Shown: positions 9,114 to 17,765, counted from the first letter of the stretch. The stretch: 64,000 nucleotides of DNA from Bacilli bacterium (GCA_017409785.1 JAFQSD010000002.1:598597-662596), one strand, 5' to 3'. Numbers and translations: made by a program. The notes: generated by a model from the sequence alone, not told the origin.

Positions 9114-9635
9114 ATGAAAAAAATAATTGTAGTTGCTGCCGTGATAGTATGTATTCTTTCTACATTAAAGAGTGGAGTAATAACAATTCCCAAAGAATCT
9201 ATTAGATTTAGAGTAATAGCCAATAGTAATACACAATATGACCAAAATATTAAAAAGGAAGTTGTTAAAAACTTAGAATCAGAATTAAGAAAAATTGAGT
9301 TAGTTCCCAAAGATATATTATCTACAAGAACTATGATAAAAAGAAGTATTCCTACATTAGAAAAATCCGTAGAGAATACCCTTAACAAACTAAATGTTCA
9401 ACAAGATTATAGTATAAATTATGGTATGAATTATTTTCCACAAAAAGAAAGTAATAATGTAATTTATGAAGAAGGGGAATACGAATCAGTTGTTGTAAAA
9501 TTAGGAGAAGGAAAAGGTGACAACTTTTGGTGTGTATTATTTCCACCGCTATGTTTATTAGAAGGAGAAGAGGGTAATAATGATGATGTAGAATACACAT
9601 CATTTATAAAAGAATTAATTAACAAGTACTTTTAA
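9114..9635 (+). CDS. spoIIR: Stage II sporulation protein R
   Basis: Signalling protein made in the forespore in Bacillus. It is secreted into the intermembrane space and triggers SpoIIGA processing of pro-sigma-E in the mother cell. 173 residues with an N-terminal hydrophobic segment (about 3-20) and then the family signatures IRFRVIANSNTQYDQ and FWCVLFPPLCLLE. Length is slightly under the Bacillus protein. Its presence argues for a sporulating ancestor or organism. No sigma-F promoter could be pointed to with confidence. Confidence 0.9.
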   Translation: MKKIIVVAAVIVCILSTLKSGVITIPKESIRFRVIANSNTQYDQNIKKEVVKNLESELRKIELVPKDILSTRTMIKRSIPTLEKSVENTLNKLNVQQDYSINYGMNYFPQKESNNVIYEEGEYESVVVKLGEGKGDNFWCVLFPPLCLLEGEEGNNDDVEYTSFIKELINKYF

Positions 9636-9705
9636 AAGTATATTGAATAAATTAATATAGAAACAAAATCTTTACGTTTAGTTTACGTTAAAAACGTTGA
9701 TTTAA

Positions 9706-9734
9706 TTGACAAAACTCTTAGTTTCTCCTATGAT
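9706..9734 (+). promoter_or_regulatory. Strong sigma-A promoter for fba
   Basis: TTGACA (9706-9711), exactly 17 bp, TATGAT (9729-9734). The predicted start point is near 9741, immediately at the ribosome binding site, giving a leader of only about 10 nt. Confidence 0.8.
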
Positions 9735-9751
9735 TAAGTTGGGTGATAATA

Positions 9752-10597
9752 ATGTTAGAAAATTTCGTAGAAATGTTAAATAAAGCAAAAAAAGAGCACT
9801 ATGCAGTGCCACAATTTAATATTAACAACTTAGAATGGACAAAATATATTTTAGAAGCATGTAGAGATTTAAATGTACCTGTTATTTTAGGTGTAAGTGA
9901 AGGTGCAGGAAAATACATGGGTGGATTTAATGTTGTTTCAGCAATGGTAAAAGAACTAGTTAAATCACTAAATGTAACTACACCTGTATGTATTCATTTA
10001 GATCATGGTACATCATTTGAATCATGTCAAAAAGCAATTGATGCAGGATTTACGTCAGTAATGATTGATGCATCACGTCATGAACTAGACGAAAATGTAA
10101 GAATAACAAAACAAGTAGTAGAATATGCACATTCAAAAGGTGTTAGCGTTGAAGCAGAAGTTGGACATATTGGAGGAACTGAAGATAATATTACAGCAAC
10201 TTCAACAAATGCAACTTTAGAAGATTGTAAAGTATTATATGAAAATACAGGTATTGATTCATTAGCACCTGCATTAGGAAGTGTTCATGGATTTTATAAA
10301 GGTGAACCAAACTTAGATTTTGAAACAATGGAAATTATAAATAATAATTTACCAATCCCACTAGTATTACATGGTGGAACTGGTATTCCTGAAGATAAAA
10401 TAGCTAAAGCAATTAGCTGTGGTATCTCAAAAATTAATATTAATACTGATTTACAAGCAGTGTGGAGTAACGCAGTAAGAAATAAATTAGAAAATGATAA
10501 AGACGTATATGATCCACGTAAAGTTATTGGAAGCGGCGAAGAAGCGATGAAAACAAGAATTAAAGAACTAGTTACTCTATTCAACACGCGCTTATAA
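9752..10597 (+). CDS. fba: Fructose-bisphosphate aldolase, class II
   Basis: Zinc-dependent glycolytic aldolase splitting fructose 1,6-bisphosphate into two triose phosphates. 281 residues. Zinc ligands and catalytic residues are in CIHLDHGTSFE (HxDH), EAEVGHIGGTED, GSVHGFYKGEP and PLVLHGGTGIPED, and the phosphate-binding loop is in SKININTDLQ. ATG 9752 is chosen because GTG 9743 overlaps the GGGTGAT ribosome binding site. It is preceded by its own strong promoter and followed 23 bp later by murA. Confidence 0.96.
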   Translation: MLENFVEMLNKAKKEHYAVPQFNINNLEWTKYILEACRDLNVPVILGVSEGAGKYMGGFNVVSAMVKELVKSLNVTTPVCIHLDHGTSFESCQKAIDAGFTSVMIDASRHELDENVRITKQVVEYAHSKGVSVEAEVGHIGGTEDNITATSTNATLEDCKVLYENTGIDSLAPALGSVHGFYKGEPNLDFETMEIINNNLPIPLVLHGGTGIPEDKIAKAISCGISKININTDLQAVWSNAVRNKLENDKDVYDPRKVIGSGEEAMKTRIKELVTLFNTRL

Positions 10598-10619
10598 AAT
10601 AGAGTGGAGGTATAATAAC

Positions 10620-11873
10620 ATGAAAATTATGGAAATCTGTGGTGCCAAGGAATTAACTGGAACCATCAGAATCAGTGGGGCAAAAAATGCAACTGTTGCT
10701 TTAATTCCAGCAGCAATTTTAACTGATGAAGAAGCAACAATTTGTAACATACCGGAAATTACTGATACGGAAGCACTATGCGATATTTTAGAGGCATTAA
10801 AAGTCGACGTAAAAAGAGCAAGTGAAAGTATTGTAATTAATCCAACAAGTATGGAAAATATTGAAATCGAAGAAAAATTCTCAAAAAAATTACGTGCATC
10901 ATATTACTTTATGGGAGCATTACTAGGAAAGTATAAAAAAGCATCAATGTATTTCCCAGGAGGTTGTTCAATTGGTGCTAGACCAATCGATCTACACTTA
11001 AAAGGTTTTGAAGCTTTAGGTGCAAAAGTTACAAATGAAGGTAATAAATACGTAGTTGAAGCAGAAGAATTAAAAGGAGCTAATATTTATTTAGATTTTG
11101 CATCAGTAGGTGCAACAATAAATATTATGTTAGCAGCAGTACGTGCACAAGGAACTACTGTTATTGATAATGCAGCAAAAGAACCAGAAATTGTAAACGT
11201 AGCAACTTTCTTAAACAATATGGGAGCTAAGATAACAGGTGCTGGAACATCAACAATTAAAATTATTGGAGTTGACCATCTAGGAAAATGTTTCCATGAA
11301 GTAATTCCAGATAGAATAGAAGCGGGAACATATATCATTATTGGTGCGTTATGTGGTAATCCCTTAAAAGTAGATAATATTATTCCAGAACATGTAGATG
11401 CATTACTTTCTAAATTAGATGAAATTGGTGTTGATATGGAAATTGGAGCAGACTATGTTATAGTAAGAAAACCAGAAAAATATAAAGCAACATCGTTAAA
11501 AACAGCAGTTTATCCAGGTTTTGCAACAGACTTACAACAACCATTTACAGTTTTATTAACTCAAAGTAATGGAAAATCAAAAGTAACCGAAACTATTTGG
11601 GAAAATCGTTTTATGCATATCCCATATTTAAATAGTTTAGGAGCCGATATAACTATCAAAAATCAAACAGCTACAATCTTAGGTCCCCACAAACTAGTAG
11701 GTACAGAAGTTGTAGCAACAGACTTACGTGCAGGAGCAGCAATGGTAGCAGCAGCACTTCTTGCTGAAGGCAAAACAACAATTACCAATGTAGAACACAT
11801 TCTACGTGGATATGAACATATAGTAGAAAAACTAACTGAAGTTGGTGCTAAAATAGAAATTAAAGAAATATAG
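10620..11873 (+). CDS. murA: UDP-N-acetylglucosamine 1-carboxyvinyltransferase
   Basis: First committed step of peptidoglycan synthesis: enolpyruvyl transfer from PEP to UDP-GlcNAc, in the cytoplasm. 417 residues. The N-terminal GAKN substrate-binding residues are at 20-23. The catalytic and fosfomycin-reactive cysteine is Cys116 in FPGGCSIGARPIDLH. The C-terminal TDLRAGAAMVAAALLAEG motif is intact. It sits near rpmE, DUF1146, spoIIQ and mbl genes, a neighbourhood resembling the murAA-spoIIQ-mbl region of Bacillus. Confidence 0.97.
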   Translation: MKIMEICGAKELTGTIRISGAKNATVALIPAAILTDEEATICNIPEITDTEALCDILEALKVDVKRASESIVINPTSMENIEIEEKFSKKLRASYYFMGALLGKYKKASMYFPGGCSIGARPIDLHLKGFEALGAKVTNEGNKYVVEAEELKGANIYLDFASVGATINIMLAAVRAQGTTVIDNAAKEPEIVNVATFLNNMGAKITGAGTSTIKIIGVDHLGKCFHEVIPDRIEAGTYIIIGALCGNPLKVDNIIPEHVDALLSKLDEIGVDMEIGADYVIVRKPEKYKATSLKTAVYPGFATDLQQPFTVLLTQSNGKSKVTETIWENRFMHIPYLNSLGADITIKNQTATILGPHKLVGTEVVATDLRAGAAMVAAALLAEGKTTITNVEHILRGYEHIVEKLTEVGAKIEIKEI

Positions 11874-11893
11874 TTTACTATATTTCTTTTTTT
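11862..11893 (+). terminator. Rho-independent terminator overlapping the murA stop codon
   Basis: 12-bp perfect stem (11862-11873 with 11878-11889) with a 4-base loop and a run of seven T. The 5' arm is the last codons of murA including the stop. Confidence 0.85.
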
Positions 11894-11904
11894 ATGGAGG
11901 CATA

Positions 11905-12633
11905 ATGAAATTTACAAGAAAATTAAAGTTACTAACTTTAATTATACTAAGTTCAACAGTATTTTTTATTTATGATAAAACAAATTATAACAACATAACT
12001 TATACTTCCTTAGGCGATAGCCTAGCAGTAGGAATAGATAGTTATGGTCAAAGAACATACAGTTATAGTGATTATGTAAAAGAATATTTAATTTCAAAAA
12101 AGAAGTTAAAAAACTATTCCAAAACATTTACTTCTGAAGATATGACAATAGAAAAGTTATATAATTACATTTTAATAAACAAAGAAATGAGTCGAAATAA
12201 CAAAAAAGAGAACATAAAAGAGATTTTGCAAGAAACTGACTATTTAACAATCTCAATTGGCCTAAATGATTTATTATATAAGTTAACTTTGACAAATGAA
12301 TTAACTGACAATAATTTAAATATAATCATTGAAGAAATATCAAATTCATTTGATGAACTTATAAAAGAAATAAGAAAAGTATATAGACATGAAATATTTG
12401 TAATTGGTTATTATGACATAAATATTGATAATAAGATTTATAAAAAAGCTATTAAAAAATTAAATAATATATATAAAGCCAATTCCGAGGTAATATATAT
12501 ATCTACCTATATAATTTCAGAAAATAAGAATATATTTCTCTCGAATCCTTCAAAATATTATCCAAATTACAAAGGATATCAAGTAATATCAAGTAAAATA
12601 ATAGATAAAATCTCAAAAAAACTTGAAAAATAG
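11905..12633 (+). CDS. SGNH/GDSL hydrolase-like membrane-anchored protein
   Basis: 242 residues with an N-terminal hydrophobic anchor (about 8-22). Block I of the SGNH fold is present as GDSL (Ser39 expected nucleophile) and block III as GLND. In the last block, where the family normally has DxxHP, this protein has SKYYPNYKGY, so the catalytic His is replaced by Tyr. Related Bacilli proteins act on extracytoplasmic esters such as acylated cell-wall polymers. This copy may be inactive or use another residue. The mRNA begins within the murA terminator region. Confidence 0.7.
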   Translation: MKFTRKLKLLTLIILSSTVFFIYDKTNYNNITYTSLGDSLAVGIDSYGQRTYSYSDYVKEYLISKKKLKNYSKTFTSEDMTIEKLYNYILINKEMSRNNKKENIKEILQETDYLTISIGLNDLLYKLTLTNELTDNNLNIIIEEISNSFDELIKEIRKVYRHEIFVIGYYDINIDNKIYKKAIKKLNNIYKANSEVIYISTYIISENKNIFLSNPSKYYPNYKGYQVISSKIIDKISKKLEK

Positions 12634-12651
12634 AAAAATACTTGTTATACT
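12623..12651 (+). promoter_or_regulatory. Promoter for rpmE
   Basis: TTGAAA (12623-12628), 17 bp, TATACT (12646-12651), with TG one base upstream of the -10. A 7-bp hairpin (ATGACTT/AAGTCAT, 12671-12687) lies in the leader just before the ribosome binding site. It could be a control element, as L31 leaders often are. Confidence 0.65.
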
Positions 12652-12707
12652 AATAACGCATTTGAATTACTATGACTTTATAAGTCATGGCGGAAGGAGA
12701 AGATAAT

Positions 12708-12929
12708 ATGAAAAAAGATATACATCCAGAAGTAAAAGAATGTACAGTAACTTGTGCATGTGGAGAAACTTTTACAGTTAAATCAACAAAATCAGAAATT
12801 AATGTTGAAGTATGTTCAAAATGCCATCCTTTCTATACAGGAAAACAAAGTAGAGCATCTCGTGCTGGTCGCGTAGATAAATTCAACAAAAAATACGGAT
12901 TTAATACAACAAATGAAACTGCTGAATAA
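12708..12929 (+). CDS. rpmE: 50S ribosomal protein L31, zinc-binding form
   Basis: 73 residues. It contains CxC and CxxC pairs (CACG and CSKC), so it is the zinc-containing C+ paralogue that is replaced under zinc starvation in some Bacilli. The family motif HPFYTGKQ is present. The ATG at 12708, 7 bp after GGAAGGAG, is used; an in-frame ATG at 12687 would place the ribosome binding site inside the gene. Confidence 0.95.
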   Translation: MKKDIHPEVKECTVTCACGETFTVKSTKSEINVEVCSKCHPFYTGKQSRASRAGRVDKFNKKYGFNTTNETAE

Positions 12930-12943
12930 GCAGTTTTTATTTT
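12916..12943 (+). terminator. Rho-independent terminator after rpmE
   Basis: 8-bp stem AAACTGCT/AGCAGTTT with the rpmE stop codon in the loop, followed by T-rich sequence. Confidence 0.75.
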
Positions 12944-12954
12944 AGGGGGGACTT

Positions 12955-13563
12955 ATGAGTAAAATAGAGATACATAATATTGATGAGTTAATTAAAGAAC
13001 AATATCCACTTGAATTTATTCAAAAACTATTAAATGATGTATTAGTCCTTAGTATGCAAGTAAAAAATGATTATCCAGACTATAGAAATTGGTATCAAAC
13101 AATTCAAGTTCCTGGTATATATGATGGAACTAGAAATATAATTATTGCTCATATTGCGGATAGAATAGTAGGATTTGTTTCTCTCAAAAAAACACCAGAA
13201 GAAAAGAAAATTTGCACATTTTATGTGGAAAAAAACTTTCGAAGAAATCAAATAGGAACTTTATTAGCCACAAAAGCTGTGGAATATTTAGAAGAAGATA
13301 AACCATTAATAACAATTCCAATGGATAAATTACATGAATTCACAAGAATTGGGGAAAAATATCATTGGAAAATAACAGATATCAAGGAAAATTTATATCG
13401 TACTACAACACCAGAAGTTATTGTAAATGGCAAAACACCAGAATTATCCACAGGAAAACCTCTTGAAAAAAGTCTAACTAAAGTAAATAGAATATACAAA
13501 ATCCAAAAACTTAAGTCAACTTTAAAACATTTTATAAATTATCCACAAAAACTATTGAAATAA
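12955..13563 (+). CDS. GNAT family N-acetyltransferase
   Basis: 202 residues. The core acetyl-CoA-binding motif A is recognisable as FYVEKNFRRNQIGTLLATKA (Q/RxxGxG/A-type loop), preceded by the strand NIIIAHIADRIVGFVSLKK. The C-terminal 60 residues are lysine-rich and do not belong to the core fold. Substrate unknown. It lies between two terminators and so is probably a single-gene unit, though no -35/-10 pair was clear. Confidence 0.75.
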   Translation: MSKIEIHNIDELIKEQYPLEFIQKLLNDVLVLSMQVKNDYPDYRNWYQTIQVPGIYDGTRNIIIAHIADRIVGFVSLKKTPEEKKICTFYVEKNFRRNQIGTLLATKAVEYLEEDKPLITIPMDKLHEFTRIGEKYHWKITDIKENLYRTTTPEVIVNGKTPELSTGKPLEKSLTKVNRIYKIQKLKSTLKHFINYPQKLLK

Positions 13564-13564
13564 C

Positions 13565-13592
13565 AAATGAAGTAGTAACACTTCATTTTTTT
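13565..13592 (+). terminator. Rho-independent terminator after the GNAT gene
   Basis: 9-bp perfect stem (13565-13573 with 13580-13588) followed by T residues to 13592. Confidence 0.85.
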
Positions 13593-13593
13593 A

Positions 13594-13602
13594 TGCTATA
13601 AT
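13594..13602 (+). promoter_or_regulatory. Extended -10 promoter for the gene at 13621
   Basis: TG-C-TATAAT at 13594-13602, directly abutting the preceding terminator U-tract. Confidence 0.6.
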
Positions 13603-13620
13603 TAGTAAGAGGGATAAGGT

Positions 13621-14178
13621 ATGAAAGAATTAGAAGAAAAGACATTAGATGAAATTATAGCTTCAGGTAATCAAGAAGACCTGGAAAGATACTATGCATA
13701 TTTAGATTCAATGAAAACAAATTCTTTCTACCGAGAACTAGTTGATTCATTTGAAGGTGATTCAATAGAAGAAATAACCTATAAAATAATGGAAGCGGAG
13801 CAAGAATATCGAAGTGAAGTTTTCTTTCCAGGAGACTTAGCAATCTTTTATCCACATATAAAAGAGCAACGAGCTAGAAATTTTATAACATGTGATTTTT
13901 CAGCAGGAATAATTTATCCTGGGAGTATGTATATAAATTATAGACCTATGATACATAATATAACATCAGGAGAAACTTATGTTTTACAAAGAACAATAAA
14001 AGTAGAAATGGGTTATGGGTATGACTTACCACGCTCAATTAGTGAACTTGAAGCACTCGATAATAAATTACATATAGAAGATTATGATGATAATAGTGGA
14101 ATTCATTACTCTCATCTTAGCCAATGTTTAGGTGGAGAAATACTATTACAAAAATTAAAAAGGAGAAGAAAAAAATGA
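13621..14178 (+). CDS. Hypothetical protein
   Basis: 185 residues, acidic, soluble, with no signal peptide or membrane helix and a strongly basic end (KLKRRRKK). I do not recognise the family. Its stop codon overlaps the rpiB start (ATGA at 14175), and the ribosome binding site of rpiB is inside its last codons, so the two are translationally coupled and belong to one operon. Confidence 0.75.
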   Translation: MKELEEKTLDEIIASGNQEDLERYYAYLDSMKTNSFYRELVDSFEGDSIEEITYKIMEAEQEYRSEVFFPGDLAIFYPHIKEQRARNFITCDFSAGIIYPGSMYINYRPMIHNITSGETYVLQRTIKVEMGYGYDLPRSISELEALDNKLHIEDYDDNSGIHYSHLSQCLGGEILLQKLKRRRKK

Positions 14179-14618
14179 GAATAGGTGTAGCAAGTGACCA
14201 TCGTGGTTACAAATTAAAAGAATATTTAAAGGAAATCTTACCAACACTTAATTATGAAGTAGTTGATTATGGTACAAATTCAGAAGAATCAACAGATTAT
14301 CCAGATTATGCTTTTGCACTTGGTGAAGCTGTAGTAAACAAAAATGTTGACTTTGGAGTAGCAATTTGTGGATCTGGTATCGGAATAAGTATTGCATGCA
14401 ATAAAGTAAAGGGAGTTCGTTGTGCTAAAGTATCAAATAAAGATGAAGCACAAGTAACAAGAATAGATAATAACTCTAATATTGTAGCTTTTAGTGAAAA
14501 AGTATCTCCTGAAGAAGCTGTAGAAATAGTTACAACATTCATTAAAACAGCTGCATCAACAGAAGAAAAGCATGTAAGAAGAGTAAATAAAATTATTGCT
14601 TATGAGGATAATAACTAA
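14175..14618 (+). CDS. rpiB: Ribose-5-phosphate isomerase B
   Basis: Interconverts ribose 5-phosphate and ribulose 5-phosphate in the pentose phosphate pathway. 147 residues. The N-terminal VASDHRGYKLKEYL motif and the catalytic Cys in VAICGSGIGISIACNK are intact. The final third has the HVRRVNKI signature. The start at 14175 follows AAAAGGAGAAG. A longer frame opening at 14124 would include 17 residues unlike any RpiB and lies in the upstream gene. The gene's stop overlaps the next start by one base. Confidence 0.95.
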   Translation: MRIGVASDHRGYKLKEYLKEILPTLNYEVVDYGTNSEESTDYPDYAFALGEAVVNKNVDFGVAICGSGIGISIACNKVKGVRCAKVSNKDEAQVTRIDNNSNIVAFSEKVSPEEAVEIVTTFIKTAASTEEKHVRRVNKIIAYEDNN

Positions 14619-14815
14619 TGTCAGCCAAATTCATTATTTATATTATAGTTACAGTATTGGTTGTATGGTCACTAGAGTCAGTTAATATAAACCAAATATT
14701 TAAAAAAAATAGATACTATCAGGCAAGAATATTTTATTTTTTACTAGCAGCATCATTAATATATTTAGTAACAAATTTTTTCTGGGATTTATTCACTTCT
14801 ATAAAAATGTTATAA
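14618..14815 (+). CDS. DUF1146 small membrane protein (YwzB-like)
   Basis: 65 residues with two membrane segments (about 3-20 and 41-58) separated by a short charged loop with LESVNINQIFK. Size, topology and position (close to murA, spoIIQ and mbl) fit the DUF1146/YwzB family of Bacilli, function unknown. The ATG overlaps the rpiB stop (TAATG), so it is coupled to it. Confidence 0.75.
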   Translation: MSAKFIIYIIVTVLVVWSLESVNINQIFKKNRYYQARIFYFLLAASLIYLVTNFFWDLFTSIKML

Positions 14816-14864
14816 AGAAGTATAAATTCTTTTTTTTTGACCAAAATTATAATGAGGTGAAAAT

Positions 14865-15500
14865 ATGAAAAAATATAAATTAAAAAAATATGTATTACCA
14901 ACAACTTTAATAACTCTAGGACTACTAACACTAATTCTGGGAATCACAGTAGGCGAAGCAAATAAAAATTTTAAAAGTGAAGAGCACTTAAACTATGTAT
15001 CGAGCACAATCATTTCAAAAGACGTTGCTGTAATAAACACAACAACTAAAGTAATATATCCATATACTGATCAAGCAGTTACTATAGGTAAGAATTTCTA
15101 TGATTATAAAGGTTCATCAGAAGAACAAGAAAATTCTATTATTTTTCATGAAAATACTTATATTCAAAATTCCGGGGTGGATTTTGTTCATGAACAACAA
15201 TTCACAGTAATATCTATTTTAGATGGAACAGTAACAAATGTTAAAGAAGATGAATTACTAGGAAAAACAATAGAAATTACTCATGATAATGATTATGTTT
15301 CTGTATATCAAAGTTTAAGTGAAATTAATGTAAAAAAAGGAGATAGTATCACTCAAGGACAAGTTCTTGGAAAAAGTGGAACAAATAAATTAGATCAAGA
15401 ACTTGGTAATCATCTTCACTTTGAATTATATATAGGCGGTCAAATAGTAAATCCAACACTATATTTAGATAAAGAAGTATTAAAAACAACAAAACAATAG
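14865..15500 (+). CDS. spoIIQ: SpoIIQ-like LytM (M23) domain protein, probably non-catalytic
   Basis: In Bacillus SpoIIQ is a forespore membrane protein that binds SpoIIIAH to form the channel joining forespore and mother cell. This one has 211 residues: a membrane anchor (about 10-28), then a LytM domain from about 95. The HxH half of the zinc site survives as HLHFEL, but the first ligand motif (HxxxD) reads NSGVD, with Asn for His. The same kind of loss is known in Bacillus SpoIIQ. It lies directly upstream of an mbl-type gene, as spoIIQ does in Bacillus (spoIIID is missing here). Confidence 0.8.
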   Translation: MKKYKLKKYVLPTTLITLGLLTLILGITVGEANKNFKSEEHLNYVSSTIISKDVAVINTTTKVIYPYTDQAVTIGKNFYDYKGSSEEQENSIIFHENTYIQNSGVDFVHEQQFTVISILDGTVTNVKEDELLGKTIEITHDNDYVSVYQSLSEINVKKGDSITQGQVLGKSGTNKLDQELGNHLHFELYIGGQIVNPTLYLDKEVLKTTKQ

Positions 15501-15522
15501 ATAAGAAAAAGGATGTGAAAAA

Positions 15523-16518
15523 ATGTTATCAACAGATATAGGTATTGACCTAGGAACATCTAACATTCTTATTTATATAAAAAAACAGGGGATTGTTGTA
15601 AATGAACCATCAATAGTAGCTATAGACAAAAATAGTAAAAGAGTATTAGCAGTAGGTAAGGAAGCCGCTGAAATGTATGAGAGAACTCCCGGCAAAATTA
15701 GTGCAATAAAACCACTTAAAAATGGTGTTATAGCAGATATGGAAATAACTGAAATAATGTTAAACGAACTTATAAAAAAGGTAAAATTAAAAAAACAGTT
15801 TATAAAGCCGAGAATTTTAATATGCTGTCTAACCAATATTACAACTCAAGAAAAAGAAAATATTAAAGCTGTTGCGGAAGCAACTGGTGCAAGAAAAGTC
15901 TATATTGAAGAAGAACCAAAAGTAGCAGCCATAGGTGCCGGAATGAATATAAAACAGCCAATAGCTAATATGATAGTTGATATTGGTGGAGGAACAACAG
16001 ATATTGCCGTTCTTTCTTTAAATGATATTGTTTGCTCGAGTTCTATAAATATAGCAGGAGAAAAATTTAATGAAGATTTAATAAAATATATTAAGGAAAA
16101 ATACAAACTTCTAATTGGAACAAAGACCGCAGAAAAAATTAAAATAGAATTTGCTAATATTTATAATCCGTCTTCCGAAGAATCTTACGAAGTTAAAGGC
16201 CGCGATTTGTTAACTGGATTACCTAAAACAATAATAATAAATCAAATAGAAACAGAAAGAGCCCTTCAAGAAAGTGTTCAAACAATAATAAATGAGATAA
16301 TGAAAGTTCTTGAGTCAACACCACCTGAATTATCCGCAGATATTGTGGAAAAAGGAATTGTATTAACTGGTGGAGGTGCACTTCTAACAGGAATAATTGA
16401 TATAATTGAAGAGTCTATTAAAGTACCAACGTTAATAGCAGAATCACCACTTACTTGTGTGGCTGAAGGGACTGGAATGCTTTTAGAGGAATTAAAGTTA
16501 TTAGAAGAAGACCAATAA
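15523..16518 (+). CDS. mbl: MreB/Mbl-family rod-shape actin homologue
   Basis: Bacterial actin that polymerises under the membrane and guides lateral cell-wall synthesis. 331 residues. The ATPase phosphate-1 motif is IGIDLGTSNILIY (near the N-terminus), phosphate-2 is MIVDIGGGTTDIAVLSL, and the adenosine motif is GIVLTGGGALLTGI. It sits next to spoIIQ, which is the mbl position in Bacillus. Paralogy within MreB/Mbl/MreBH cannot be resolved from sequence alone, so the symbol rests on context. Confidence 0.88.
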   Translation: MLSTDIGIDLGTSNILIYIKKQGIVVNEPSIVAIDKNSKRVLAVGKEAAEMYERTPGKISAIKPLKNGVIADMEITEIMLNELIKKVKLKKQFIKPRILICCLTNITTQEKENIKAVAEATGARKVYIEEEPKVAAIGAGMNIKQPIANMIVDIGGGTTDIAVLSLNDIVCSSSINIAGEKFNEDLIKYIKEKYKLLIGTKTAEKIKIEFANIYNPSSEESYEVKGRDLLTGLPKTIIINQIETERALQESVQTIINEIMKVLESTPPELSADIVEKGIVLTGGGALLTGIIDIIEESIKVPTLIAESPLTCVAEGTGMLLEELKLLEEDQ

Positions 16519-16531
16519 TGGTCTTTTTATT
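16508..16531 (+). terminator. Rho-independent terminator after mbl
   Basis: 6-bp stem AAGACC/GGTCTT containing the stop codon in its loop, followed by a T-rich stretch. Confidence 0.65.
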
Positions 16532-16560
16532 TGCTATTTATCAAGCATTTGAGATATAAT
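16531..16560 (+). promoter_or_regulatory. Promoter for tagO
   Basis: TTGCTA (16531-16536), 18 bp, TATAAT (16555-16560), 25 bp before the tagO start. Confidence 0.55.
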
Positions 16561-16585
16561 CTTAGTAAGAAAGAAGTTGAAATAG

Positions 16586-17746
16586 ATGAAAATGCAAATA
16601 CTTGAAGCCTGCAAGATAGTGTTAGTAACATTTATCTGCTCGGCAATTATTATGGAAGGAATGAAGAAAATAGCAGCTCATGTGGGTGCAATGGATATCC
16701 CAAGGTCAGATGAAGGAAATAGACATATCCATAAAAAAGCCACACCAAAACTAGGAGCAGTTGGAATATTTTTAGCATTCCTAATTGGATATATGTTATT
16801 CGGAGAACAAAGTGTCCGAATGAACTCAATCCTAATCGGAAGCTTTATCATGATACTTACAGGAATTATTGATGATATTAAGCCAATTAAAGCCTCACAT
16901 AAAATGTTAGGCCACTTAATAGCCGCATCAGTAATAGTCTTCTACGGAGGAATAGTTTTAGACCAAATAAGTGCTTTTGGATACACTCTAAATTTTGGAA
17001 TATTCTCATATCCAATAACTATACTATTTATCGTAGCTTGTACAAACATTATAAATTTAATTGATGGACTAGATGGATTAAGTAGTGGAATATGTAGTAT
17101 CTTCTATATAACTATTGCTATAATAGCCTTCTATCAAGGAAGATATGGAAGTTTAGTAATGATGTTAAGTTTAATTATGTTAGGTTCTACATTAGGATTC
17201 TTATTACATAATTTTAATCCAGCAAAAATATTTGCAGGAGATTGTGCAACATTCATGGGATTCATTATCTCAGTAATTACATTATTAGAGTTTAAAGGAC
17301 CAGCGTTAATATCGTTCTTTATCCCAATATCTATTTTAGGAATCCCAATTTTAGATACATTATTTGCTATAATTAGAAGATTATTAAAAGGACAACCTCC
17401 ATTCCAAGCAGATAAAGAACATTTACATCATCAATTATTAGGAATGAACTTTTCACAAAAAACAACAGTATTAATAATTTATGGAATAAACTTATTATTT
17501 GCTGCAGCCTCAATCTTTTATACAATAAAAGATCCTGTAAAAGGTAGAATAATTTATATACTAATTTTTATCTTAGTAGTGTGGTTCGTATTCCATACAT
17601 CTATCATTTCTGATAAGAGTGAAACATTAAGAAAAAATATTAAAAAGAAACTTCATTTAAATCCAGATAAACCTATTGTAACCAGCCTGTTTACAAAAGA
17701 AGAAAAAAATAAAAAAACAAAGAAAAAAAAGAACGTAAAACGCTAA
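16586..17746 (+). CDS. tagO: Undecaprenyl-phosphate GlcNAc-1-phosphate transferase (TagO/WecA family)
   Basis: Integral membrane enzyme making undecaprenyl-PP-GlcNAc, the first step of wall teichoic acid or related glycopolymers. 386 residues with about 10-11 membrane segments. Family motifs seen: HIHKKATPKLGAVGIF near residue 50, GIIDDIKPIKASHK, NLIDGLDGLSSG, and the HLHHQLL loop that is specific to WecA/TagO-type enzymes over MraY. The last 30 residues are a Lys-rich cytoplasmic tail. No other teichoic acid genes are in the window. Confidence 0.93.
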   Translation: MKMQILEACKIVLVTFICSAIIMEGMKKIAAHVGAMDIPRSDEGNRHIHKKATPKLGAVGIFLAFLIGYMLFGEQSVRMNSILIGSFIMILTGIIDDIKPIKASHKMLGHLIAASVIVFYGGIVLDQISAFGYTLNFGIFSYPITILFIVACTNIINLIDGLDGLSSGICSIFYITIAIIAFYQGRYGSLVMMLSLIMLGSTLGFLLHNFNPAKIFAGDCATFMGFIISVITLLEFKGPALISFFIPISILGIPILDTLFAIIRRLLKGQPPFQADKEHLHHQLLGMNFSQKTTVLIIYGINLLFAAASIFYTIKDPVKGRIIYILIFILVVWFVFHTSIISDKSETLRKNIKKKLHLNPDKPIVTSLFTKEEKNKKTKKKKNVKR

Positions 17747-17765
17747 AACGTTCTTTTATTTTTAC
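17727..17765 (+). terminator. Rho-independent terminator after tagO
   Basis: 10-bp perfect stem (17727-17736 with 17748-17757) followed by T-rich sequence; the stop codon lies in the loop. Confidence 0.8.

Noticed and set aside
14124-14175. Longer N-terminus for RpiB
   Set aside because: It would lie fully inside the upstream gene and lacks similarity to the family; the ribosome binding site points to 14175.
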